DNA of 33,741 bases, taken from the NCBI GenBank assembly GCA_964389805.1, contig CAYMFU010000106.1, positions 1-33,741 of the forward strand, read 5' to 3'. The notes below the pieces were generated by a model. It worked only from the letters and a program-made list of their open reading frames with translations. It was not told the DNA's origin and did not search any database. The stretch comes from JAGTVG01 sp964389805 (lineage in GTDB: Bacteria; Bacteroidota; Bacteroidia; Cytophagales; Cyclobacteriaceae). This document shows positions 1 through 8,185 of this stretch, piece by piece (positions within the stretch are counted from its first letter, which is position 1; each line of letters opens with the position of its first letter). The position numbers were made by a program, and so were the translations under genes.

Positions 1-51
1 ACCAACAAACCATTCAGCGGCCGAAACCTGGCATTGAAGATTGTTTGATAT

Positions 52-100
52 TACTCCTGGAAATAATAATATCTTAACAAGTAAGGACCTGCCAGGAGTA
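52..100. repeat. 9-bp inverted repeat beyond the end of the minus-strand gene run
   Basis: TACTCCTGG at 52-60 is exactly complementary to CCAGGAGTA at 92-100, with a 31-nt AT-rich spacer. It lies just past the stop codon at 131 of the last minus-strand gene, where a terminator could be expected. There is no convincing T-run after either arm and the spacer is long, so it may be chance or a weak hairpin. No gene could be supported in 1-130. Confidence 0.25.
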
Positions 101-130
101 TTACATAGTATTCTTTCCAATTCTTTCATT

Positions 131-2254
131 TCAGGATTTTACAAGGATGTTTGTATCCTTTTCTGTTTTTTTCTTTATCCATATAATTGCTTTCATCTTA
201 CCAGTTACATCATATTCAAAGCCATATCGAAAGTCTTTTCCTTCGGGAACTTCCTTTCCGTCAATAAATAATTTTATGTTTTTCCCTTTCCAGTTATCAA
301 TTACCAGTGCCATATTGATCAAGGGCGAGTTTTCACTTGCTCTTAGTATAAATTCAAGGTCTGAAGGATTTGAATCAGACTCCATAACATATGCTCTCTG
401 CCTGTAATCGTAGCCCTGATACTTAAATCCCTTACTTTTTAATTCTATTTCCGGGGGGTTATTCCATGACCTGGCCAGATCAACAAGGATATTATCCGGA
501 TCATTTGTCATACCATAAATGGCAGCCTCGCCGTTCGGATTGCCCCAGCTTATAGAAGAATGAGAAGTCCTGTCAGGAGCATTCGCACTTCGCCCGTCTG
601 AAATTATTTGAGCCACAGGCCAATGGTTCCACCATGGAAAGTGGGAGTATTCAGGACGTACTTCAAGATTAAATACCTCAAATCCGCCACCTTCCCGGAA
701 TATAATAAATGGTTTGTACTCTGATTTAAAGTTGATCAGTTGAATATTGGCTTCATCCAAATCAAATTCAGGATATCCATGTTCCCAGGTATAGGACTTA
801 CTTTCTCTCTTCATGTTATATAATTTACATGCTTCCAGTTCCACATTGTCTTCCGGTTTTGTTCCGGGTTCATTCAGAAATATGGTTTCCTGCCATCCTC
901 CAATACCGGGTAAAACATGGCGAATGCAAGTTCCATCAGGATAGATATAATACATTTCATTGCCCCACTCGCCAAAACCGGTTTCGTTTTCCAAATCACG
1001 CTGCCTGAATTGAACATCCATTTGCAGATAACGCCAGTTCACCACAACTCTTGCATCATTGTTTTCAATAATGGCAACCCTGGAACTTCTGCATTGAACA
1101 TCAGACATATGTTCGATGCAACCGGTTGGGATTTCTTCACGGTCACCTTCCGAAAGAAACCAGTTATTCCCGGTCTCCCGGCTTTGGTCCGCCATCCATT
1201 TTCCATTTTCAGATACCCAGCAGGGACTGTATCGAGTACCTCTCCAGAAGATAAGTTTGGTAGGATAGTCATCAAACTGCACAACCACATCCATCGCATC
1301 GCCTACAGGCCATAAAGCATCCCATTCCGGATAAAATTTTAAGCGAGTATAATTTGCCCCAAATCTTCCTGAAGATTCTATAGCTGGAAATTTTCTTGAA
1401 GCAAATTCTGGTTCATTTTCGGGTTTATTTGCTTTAAAAGTTTTTGAAATTTCCTTTTCGCTCAATTCTCTTTTATGAATTTTCACTTCATCAAGGATAC
1501 CATCAAAAGTATACCGTGATGGATAAGTAGCCCAGTCCCGTATTGGGTCAGAAGGTGGTAAGTCTATGCGATTCATACCTAGCCGAAATCCCTGTTCTAT
1601 CTGGCTGTAAGCAATCCCATAATCAAAGGTAAAATCAGTGTAAGTGTTCTCAAGATGTCCGTTAATGTAGAGTTTTATTCCTGAATCCGGGCTGTAGGTC
1701 GCTACCACGTGATACCATTTCTGTAATTCAAGACCCAATCGGCTATCCTGACTTATATATGAATTACATTCATGCCAGACAGATGTTGCATCTGACATAT
1801 GAAATCCTACCCTGCCCCTTGAATCGACCCCAAAATAGAATCCGGTAATCTTATACTTCCCAATGGTCAGGATAGGTGCCCAATTCCAGGGATAAGCGCC
1901 CAGTGAGACCCAAGTCTCAACTGATATCTCTTCCGGGAATTCAATTTCTTCATCTTCATTGTATTTAAAGTCCGGTCGACCTTCTATGTAGGATGAAAAT
2001 CCATCGAACTTAAATGCGGTACCCTTAACACCAGGTACATATTTCCCTAAACCTCTGATTTTAAAGTCCGTTCCATTTACCTTCTCCTTTGTTGAGATGT
2101 CCGTATCGTCCTCTTCAGAATCAAAATAGAAAGGATCAGTAATCTCTTTGCTATCATTGAAATCCAACCAAAGGAAAAGATCCTCGTCAGTCTGAGAAAA
2201 AAGGTTGGAAGATATAAGGAACAAGTAAAGTGGTAAGGTAATTATGGGTTTCAT
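131..2254 (-). CDS. Secreted LamG + WRGT/WNHWPV-core protein (LamG-first architecture), function unknown
   Basis: A 707-residue protein with a signal peptide (residues 1-21, ending LFSQ), so exported. Residues about 25-275 form a LamG/concanavalin-A-like jelly roll, ending with the usual FDGILDEVKIHKREL closing strand. Residues about 290-700 are a core shared with two other proteins in this window (2267-4891 and 11516-13429). Core landmarks are WRGT 337-340, a CxW at 345, GC-x-EHMSD-x-QC (Cys379 and Cys388), NWRY 406-409, IYPDGT near 437-442, WWNHWPV 541-547 and SDGR 552-555. I do not recognise the core as a named family. His, Arg, Tyr and Trp conservation would suit a polysaccharide-active enzyme such as a lyase, or a glycan-binding beta-propeller, but that is inference. 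The start lies 12 nt after the upstream gene's stop, so the two are almost certainly co-transcribed. It is the last gene of the minus-strand run. Confidence 0.8.
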   Translation of the reverse strand: MKPIITLPLYLFLISSNLFSQTDEDLFLWLDFNDSKEITDPFYFDSEEDDTDISTKEKVNGTDFKIRGLGKYVPGVKGTAFKFDGFSSYIEGRPDFKYNEDEEIEFPEEISVETWVSLGAYPWNWAPILTIGKYKITGFYFGVDSRGRVGFHMSDATSVWHECNSYISQDSRLGLELQKWYHVVATYSPDSGIKLYINGHLENTYTDFTFDYGIAYSQIEQGFRLGMNRIDLPPSDPIRDWATYPSRYTFDGILDEVKIHKRELSEKEISKTFKANKPENEPEFASRKFPAIESSGRFGANYTRLKFYPEWDALWPVGDAMDVVVQFDDYPTKLIFWRGTRYSPCWVSENGKWMADQSRETGNNWFLSEGDREEIPTGCIEHMSDVQCRSSRVAIIENNDARVVVNWRYLQMDVQFRQRDLENETGFGEWGNEMYYIYPDGTCIRHVLPGIGGWQETIFLNEPGTKPEDNVELEACKLYNMKRESKSYTWEHGYPEFDLDEANIQLINFKSEYKPFIIFREGGGFEVFNLEVRPEYSHFPWWNHWPVAQIISDGRSANAPDRTSHSSISWGNPNGEAAIYGMTNDPDNILVDLARSWNNPPEIELKSKGFKYQGYDYRQRAYVMESDSNPSDLEFILRASENSPLINMALVIDNWKGKNIKLFIDGKEVPEGKDFRYGFEYDVTGKMKAIIWIKKKTEKDTNILVKS

Positions 2255-2266
2255 GAGAACAATATT

Positions 2267-4891
2267 TTATTCAAAGCGTATTTCAAATTCAGTTGATTTA
2301 TCCGATTGATAATCCAGCCAGATTATTCTTTTGGCTATGCCATCGGTATCGTATCCCTTGCCAATCCGTAGTGCATTTCCCTGTTCTACCAGTTCTCCAT
2401 CAATAATTAATTCCAGGTTTTCTGATATACAGTTGTAAAGTACTATACATGGATTGACCAGGGGAGATGCTTCGTCTGAATCAATTTTAAAATGTATTGA
2501 CTTTTGATCCTCAGACCTGAAAAAGTAGGCTTTCTCCTCTTTTGAAAATCCCAGACTCGTGGCACCTTCCACATCGATAAGCTCGGGAGGATTCTGCCAG
2601 TACCTGGCATAGGGTAGAGTGCTTTTGATGCCCTGATTCGTAAATCCATAGTGCACCATAGAGCCATGCTCTGGAGCGGCGTCATTGGCACCGAGTGCGA
2701 AATGTGTCACACGGTCATGAGCTACGGCAAAACGGCCATCTGAAGGTACAACACTAACAGGCCAATGGTTCCACGGACCCGCAAAGGGATCATCCGTATA
2801 TTTGGATTGCTCAAAAGAACCCCAGGTTGATATACCTACCCCCTGATATATTGCAAAGACTTTGTAACCGGACTTTGAGTTCAACCATTCAATTGTAGCA
2901 TCCTCCAATGGTACTTCGGGATTTTTATTAGGTTTCTCCCATTGCAATACCAGGCTATCCCCCTTAATATTTGCAACAGTCACGGCATTCATATGCACCA
3001 CATCCAGAGCAGTTTCTCCCGGGTTGGTAAAGAATTGGATATCCTGGAAACCAGGAGGATTGAAATTGTTAAAAACTACTTTTCTGATACCTGTGCCGTC
3101 AGGGTAAATGGTGTGATATTCATCAGTCCAGTTGCGTCTGTTAGTACATACATATCCTACATCAACACATGGATATCTCCAATGCACAATTACACGTGCA
3201 TCATTATTTTCAATTATCCTTGCATAACTGTGCCTGCATTGTTTATCTGCCATATGTTCTGAACAACCATGATCAGTAAAGATCTCGGAGCTCTGATCAG
3301 CCATCCAACGGTTATTGTCAGTGACCCAATTCGCCGCGTAATTCGTTCCATGCCAATATACCACACTTGTTGGACTGCCTTCGAATTTTACGACAATATC
3401 CGAGAAATCCGTTAACCTCCACATCCTATCCCAAAGTTCATGGTGCTTTAGTGTTTTATAGGAAGCGCCGAACTTAGTTGCTTCCCCAACCTCTCCCGGT
3501 AGAACAGCTTTATCAAGAGTTGATTTTGTGTTCTCAGGTAGATAGGCTGAATAGAGTTTTTTAATATCCTTTGTGGATAATATCGTATTGTACATTTTAA
3601 CTTCATCCATTAGACCCTGTATACCATAAATAAATGGTAGATTCTGCGGAAGGTCACGGACATAATCTGTACATCTTTCTTTTTCAGTATTTAAACCGAA
3701 GCTTAATTCAACATCATCTGGTAAAAATTCCCCCTGGTAGTCGATATCACTTATTTTTCGTCCATTTATATATAGTGTTGCACTACCCTCTCCTATGGTA
3801 GCAGCAATGTGCGTCCAGGTATATAGGAGAATCTCTTCTTTTGATTTTGCCAATGCGCCATTTACTCTTATAAATGGATTTCCATAAGCATCTATTCCCA
3901 AATAGAATCCGCTTTTACCAAATCCTTCAGATCTTTGAATGATCGCTGCCTCATTAAAAGGATATACATCCAGGGCAACCCACGCTTCCAGTGTCATAGT
4001 CTTTCCCAACTCCAGCTCTTCTTCATACATTATACCGGTGTAATATCCGTCGAATGCTAGGGATGTGCCGGAAACACCCTTTTTGTATAAAGCTCCATGA
4101 CCAGATATAGGTGCAAATTCAAGGTTGGCAAAATCCACTGCATGATCCTCCATTTCCTCCAGAACTTCCTCCCATTCTTCCTCCTCAAAATCCATGTCAG
4201 GATAATCCCCCCCACCTTCATCAAATGTTAAGGAGACTGTTGGCTCAGGTAACCCTGTCCTATCAATTATTAAACTTTTTTCAGTCGTATTGGTGGATTC
4301 TTCCTGCAATTCGCCCCAATCAACAGATCCATGGACTATCCCGTCATCTTTAAGGAGTATTTCCTGTTTATGGCTGAAGCCGGGATTTTTCCAATCCCTG
4401 AAAGTTGTGCCATTTGCATTTTTAACAAGTCGTTCTACCCGACCATTCGGATAAATTGTAAACATTTCATGCACTGCGCTTGTAAAACCTTCAATCAGGG
4501 TAACATTAAGTTCCTCATTGGACCTTTCCAGAAGTTCTATATCAGGTATATACCGCCAATGAACTACAATCCTTTCCGGTCCATTCTCAATCAGCCGCAC
4601 ATAATTATAATCGAAATTATAATCTATATCCCTGCCGGGGAAAAATTCATCAACCAGGTATATGCCTTCAGGAGTTCTCCACCTCGGGACATAATTGGTT
4701 TGACGGGTAAACTCAAGTTGTTTCCCTTCTCCAAAAGAAACAATAAGGTCTGCATACTTGCCAAAGTAATCTGTAGAAGTATGGCTTAATTTAGTATGAT
4801 AAGCAAAGAAATTATCCTGTGATCTTAAGTGTACTGGCAGTAAGATCAAGACTAAAAGCAATACCGGAAGTTTTAATATTTGATGAATCAT
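2267..4891 (-). CDS. Secreted half-core + LamG + full WRGT/WNHWPV-core protein, function unknown
   Basis: I place the start at 4891 (MIHQILKL) because it gives a clean signal peptide ending LRSQ; an upstream ATG at 4930 would add 13 polar and aromatic residues. The product is 874 residues. It has three parts. Residues about 42-177 are a diverged copy of the N-terminal half of the core (VVHWRY 109-114, then a TIYPNG motif) lacking the paired cysteines. Residues about 212-457 are a LamG domain after an acidic linker. Residues about 472-874 are a full core: WHGT 513-516, Cys543 and Cys552 in the GC-x-EHM-x-D-x-QC motif, HWRY 570-573, IYPDGTGIR, WNHWPV 707-712 and SDGR 717-720. The WRGT motif reads WHGT here. 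The core matches those at 131-2254 and 11516-13429. The family is unrecognised; a secreted glycan-active role is inferred from the locus. A 199-nt gap separates it from the CotH gene, so it could have its own promoter. Confidence 0.8.
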   Translation of the reverse strand: MIHQILKLPVLLLVLILLPVHLRSQDNFFAYHTKLSHTSTDYFGKYADLIVSFGEGKQLEFTRQTNYVPRWRTPEGIYLVDEFFPGRDIDYNFDYNYVRLIENGPERIVVHWRYIPDIELLERSNEELNVTLIEGFTSAVHEMFTIYPNGRVERLVKNANGTTFRDWKNPGFSHKQEILLKDDGIVHGSVDWGELQEESTNTTEKSLIIDRTGLPEPTVSLTFDEGGGDYPDMDFEEEEWEEVLEEMEDHAVDFANLEFAPISGHGALYKKGVSGTSLAFDGYYTGIMYEEELELGKTMTLEAWVALDVYPFNEAAIIQRSEGFGKSGFYLGIDAYGNPFIRVNGALAKSKEEILLYTWTHIAATIGEGSATLYINGRKISDIDYQGEFLPDDVELSFGLNTEKERCTDYVRDLPQNLPFIYGIQGLMDEVKMYNTILSTKDIKKLYSAYLPENTKSTLDKAVLPGEVGEATKFGASYKTLKHHELWDRMWRLTDFSDIVVKFEGSPTSVVYWHGTNYAANWVTDNNRWMADQSSEIFTDHGCSEHMADKQCRHSYARIIENNDARVIVHWRYPCVDVGYVCTNRRNWTDEYHTIYPDGTGIRKVVFNNFNPPGFQDIQFFTNPGETALDVVHMNAVTVANIKGDSLVLQWEKPNKNPEVPLEDATIEWLNSKSGYKVFAIYQGVGISTWGSFEQSKYTDDPFAGPWNHWPVSVVPSDGRFAVAHDRVTHFALGANDAAPEHGSMVHYGFTNQGIKSTLPYARYWQNPPELIDVEGATSLGFSKEEKAYFFRSEDQKSIHFKIDSDEASPLVNPCIVLYNCISENLELIIDGELVEQGNALRIGKGYDTDGIAKRIIWLDYQSDKSTEFEIRFE

Positions 4892-5090
4892 CTTGTAATA
4901 AAAATTTATAATTTTCAGATTAATTATCATTTAAGGTTAATTGATTACTTACCCTATTTTTAAGGTCATTTCCTCTTTTTTTTAGGATAAAATGATATAC
5001 TACAAAATTTAAGAACTGTGGCATTCGACTTCTTACCTTATAGATTATGTTGTTATATGAAATTTTTACTATCTGTGCCATGATCAATTG

Positions 5091-8015
5091 TCAGTATAGG
5101 ATAATTTTTTTAGTTTCTTTCCCCAGTGTACTTTGTAGCGAATAGTAATATATCCCAGGGCGAAGGAAGGTTCCGTCCATTTCCGTTGAGTAAAATCCCG
5201 GAAGTTGTTCCTTATTCACCAACTGGGATACCAATTGGGCCTGGGAGTTAAATAAATTTAATACTATCCTGTCTTTTTGGCGAAGTTCATAATTTATGGT
5301 TGTGGTATGGCTTGCAGGATTGGGATAGGCATCATATAAAATAAATGGAGAGGCTGGATTTTCCTGATTATTGTTTTTAGGTATTATATAGTTATAAGAT
5401 CCTGGCGATTTCCTGTCATCCGTGTTTTGCCAGCTGCCTGGAAATATATTGTTCATATCAGGATTTAACAGAGAAATGGCCTCCTCTGAATCCGGCCAGG
5501 GATATGCCAATTTATATTCAAGTTTATCTATGAGAACACCAGAATCATTGTATAAGGAAACTTCGTCTCCCCTTTTGCTTAATCCGAATTCCATATTACC
5601 AACCGATTTTACATTACTATACCTGGCCGCAAATGCATTCTGGTCTCTGCATACAACGATAAATTTTCCTTCTTGTAATAATGTACCGGGAGGGAATATA
5701 TAAGGGCTGTTATCGTCATCCATAATTTCCCAACCTGAAAGGTCAATAGGTTGATCCGTTGCATTGAACAATTCAATCCAGTCATTGGTTTCAGCTGAAG
5801 CAAAACATATTTCATTGATAACTACTCTTTCAAATCCCGGTATGGGATCAAATTTTGCATTTAGGGATAGATCCTTATCGATCCTGATTTTAACTTCTTC
5901 CTGATTCTCGTTTATACCTCCCCAACCACTGAATTTAAATCCAATATCGGGTCTGGCTTTTAAATCCACTACTAAATCTTCAAAATATTGACCACTCCAC
6001 GGGTATTCCTTAATTACCAGATTATTTATCAAAACATCCCCACCTTTATCCGTTGTGTGAATATGGAGTGTATGCAGGTTATTCAAATTAAAAAATTCCC
6101 GGAAATGGTCCATAACAGCATCAGGTCTTTGCTCCAGGTAGTATTTTATATCTTTTATATGTTTAAACCAGAAAAATGGTTCCAGGTCCCATCTTTCAAA
6201 ATGATTTGGCACCTCAGTCATCAAGGGATCAGCTCTGGCATCAACCCAGGGGATAGCAATTTCAGGATCAAAATTGATAGCCAGCAAATCACATAATTTT
6301 GCGATGAATAAATTCTCAAACTCATCATTCTTCAGCAGGTTTCTGAGAATAAAAGTCGACCATGGAGGATTGGGCCAGGTATCTTCTTCACTTTCAGGAC
6401 CGTCAGGCTGAGTTGCCGTAAAAAGTGTATTATCTGTAAATCCCACCCAGGCTCCAAGACCTGCGTCGGTATCAAATACGATCCATCTCCATTTGCCTTC
6501 TTCTGTTCGTGGTCTCCACCATTTCATATTATTACCCGGCCAATCCTGATTTCCAAAAAATATCTCCGCACATTGATAGGTAGCAAAGTTTTCGATATCT
6601 ATCATTGTTTTCACCCTATCATAATTGACTTTCTGACTTAGATCGTTTTCTCTGATAAAATCAATCATACTTTTGTAATGATCGATATCCCCTGACATGG
6701 CCCATTCCGGTATGTAATAATCGGCCGAAGTCTCTATTGCATTCAGAAGATCTACATTATCCGGGTCGACATTGAAATTCGAGGCCAGGTAATGCTCATT
6801 GATCTTTTCCAGCATATGTTGGATGCCCCAATATTGCCCATTTATGAAGACGATTACAGGCTGATAAGCTTGAACCGGTAAGATATCCTGAACCAGAGCA
6901 CTGCCCACCACATCGTATAAATCAAAGTCGGAATTATTATTCCTGACGATAAAGGATTCAAATTCCTTTATATTCTTTTCTTTAAAGAGCCTGTATCTGA
7001 AAGATCCATTCCCATACTTACTCCGTGCGAAAAATGAAAGGGATTGTTGATAATCATAACCCTCTCCTGATTCATTCCCAAATATTTTCATCCCCGCATC
7101 GCTATCTAAGGCCAGGGAACCATCAGGTTCATACAATTGAATATGTACTTCCTTTTCAAGCTCTCCCGGCATATTGTTGAAAAGGCCTTCCTCTTCACTG
7201 AATAGCTGGTCCGGTTCAGCTGAAATAGAAAGAATGGGCAAATCTTTCTCAAGAACATCATTAATATAGATATAACTCTGGGAGGATTCCGGACCTGGCA
7301 GATAATTCTCCTTAAATAACCTGGCTTTTACAACAGTACTCTCGTCAATGGTTATTGATGATGAGTATACCGGTGATTGAATATCGGGTGGTGTGCCATC
7401 CAGAGTAAATCGTATCTGTAAATTCGAATCCGAACTGATTTCAAGCGTAAGAATTCCTTCAAAAAGTCCTCCATTTATACTGAATTCCGGCCTTTCACTA
7501 ACAATTCCGGCAAATGCAGGTCCGACATTTTCATCCTCAGGTGTAGCATTTTGATAATAATTCCAGATATCAGGATTGCCGGAATCTCTTCCATAGGATA
7601 TATCAGTTTCTAAATATACATTGGGAGTACTGTCCACAATATTCCCTGTAGGATTACTTAAATAGATGTGTTCCCCTTCCCGATTGATCTTAAAATTCGT
7701 GTGCAAATAGGTGTCTTCCGAAACAAAGACCCGGTTTTTATCCGAAGCAAAGATCAATAAATAGCCGTGTGCAGGAATCACTATTTCCGGGAATGTCCAT
7801 TTATCCAGTATTTCGAAATCATCTGTTAATGTGTATTCCAGGAGATCTATTTCTTCACTTCCCGGATTATACAATTCTATCCAATCACTAAAATCCCCGT
7901 CCTCATCAGCAATTGTAGTGCCATTGGATGGCATGATCTCATTTATCAGGACCTGGTTATAAGCAGGTATGAATATGCATAATAAACAGAACGATATAAG
8001 TAAGAATTTAAGCAT
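5091..8015 (-). CDS. CotH-kinase-like protein with two lamin-tail domains and a T9SS sorting domain
   Basis: A 974-residue secreted protein; the signal peptide ends about residue 20 (PAYNQ). Domains in order: lamin-tail domain 1 (about 21-120, VLINEIMPS...DWIELYN), a chitobiase/HEX C-terminal-like beta-sandwich (about 180-250, FTLDGTPP), a CotH kinase-like region (about 260-640) with QDWPGNN 490-496 and FDTDAGLG 514-521, an InlB-type B-repeat-like segment (about 650-725, FKFSGWGG), lamin-tail domain 2 (about 730-850, VVINEICFAS...DWIELFN) and a T9SS type A C-terminal domain (about 890-974, DAYPNPASHTTTINYEL, ending KKIILY). CotH of Bacillus spores is a protein kinase; similar Bacteroidota and planctomycete proteins are secreted and of unknown substrate. 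It is the only protein in the window with a recognisable T9SS tag, so it is probably cell-surface or released. Its job in the locus is unclear. Confidence 0.85.
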   Translation of the reverse strand: MLKFLLISFCLLCIFIPAYNQVLINEIMPSNGTTIADEDGDFSDWIELYNPGSEEIDLLEYTLTDDFEILDKWTFPEIVIPAHGYLLIFASDKNRVFVSEDTYLHTNFKINREGEHIYLSNPTGNIVDSTPNVYLETDISYGRDSGNPDIWNYYQNATPEDENVGPAFAGIVSERPEFSINGGLFEGILTLEISSDSNLQIRFTLDGTPPDIQSPVYSSSITIDESTVVKARLFKENYLPGPESSQSYIYINDVLEKDLPILSISAEPDQLFSEEEGLFNNMPGELEKEVHIQLYEPDGSLALDSDAGMKIFGNESGEGYDYQQSLSFFARSKYGNGSFRYRLFKEKNIKEFESFIVRNNNSDFDLYDVVGSALVQDILPVQAYQPVIVFINGQYWGIQHMLEKINEHYLASNFNVDPDNVDLLNAIETSADYYIPEWAMSGDIDHYKSMIDFIRENDLSQKVNYDRVKTMIDIENFATYQCAEIFFGNQDWPGNNMKWWRPRTEEGKWRWIVFDTDAGLGAWVGFTDNTLFTATQPDGPESEEDTWPNPPWSTFILRNLLKNDEFENLFIAKLCDLLAINFDPEIAIPWVDARADPLMTEVPNHFERWDLEPFFWFKHIKDIKYYLEQRPDAVMDHFREFFNLNNLHTLHIHTTDKGGDVLINNLVIKEYPWSGQYFEDLVVDLKARPDIGFKFSGWGGINENQEEVKIRIDKDLSLNAKFDPIPGFERVVINEICFASAETNDWIELFNATDQPIDLSGWEIMDDDNSPYIFPPGTLLQEGKFIVVCRDQNAFAARYSNVKSVGNMEFGLSKRGDEVSLYNDSGVLIDKLEYKLAYPWPDSEEAISLLNPDMNNIFPGSWQNTDDRKSPGSYNYIIPKNNNQENPASPFILYDAYPNPASHTTTINYELRQKDRIVLNLFNSQAQLVSQLVNKEQLPGFYSTEMDGTFLRPGIYYYSLQSTLGKETKKIILY

Positions 8016-8077
8016 ACAATGTGTATGAAATCATTATTGTTGACATAGACCTACATTATTTCATCAATATAAGTAAT

Positions 8078-8185
8078 AGTTCTATTTTAAATTATTCCCA
8101 ATTCAGTACAATATCAAGATATTCCTCGATCATCGCAATATCAAGTTATTTTCAGATTAGTACAATTTCTAATTATTCCCAGATC
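8078..8185. repeat. Imperfect 27-bp tandem repeat array across the 3' end of the GH32 gene
   Basis: Four consecutive 27-bp units can be laid out without gaps: 8078-8104, 8105-8131, 8132-8158 and 8159-8185. Shared pieces include AGTACAAT (units 2 and 4), CAATATCAAG (units 2 and 3) and AATTATTCCCA (units 1 and 4). A weaker fifth unit (8186-8212) lies inside the GH32 reading frame. The stop codon of that gene sits in unit 4. Read on the minus strand in the gene's frame, the units encode variants of the gene's own C-terminus: LEIY...IWE-stop in the gene, then LEIVL, LDIAMIEEY and LDIVLNWE-stop. This looks like serial duplication of nine terminal codons. Confidence 0.6.

Noticed and set aside
1..130. 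Possible end of another minus-strand gene (TIFNARFRPLNGLL-like frame)
   Set aside because: The frame is about 15 codons after a stop, has no start codon in the window, and shows no recognisable motif.
4331..4789. Plus-strand 152-codon open frame
   Set aside because: It is antisense to the half-core of the LamG protein, whose motifs match its relatives; no independent support for the plus-strand frame.
131..4891. Naming the WRGT/WNHWPV proteins ulvan lyases
   Set aside because: The locus content makes it tempting, but no lyase family signature could be confirmed by eye.
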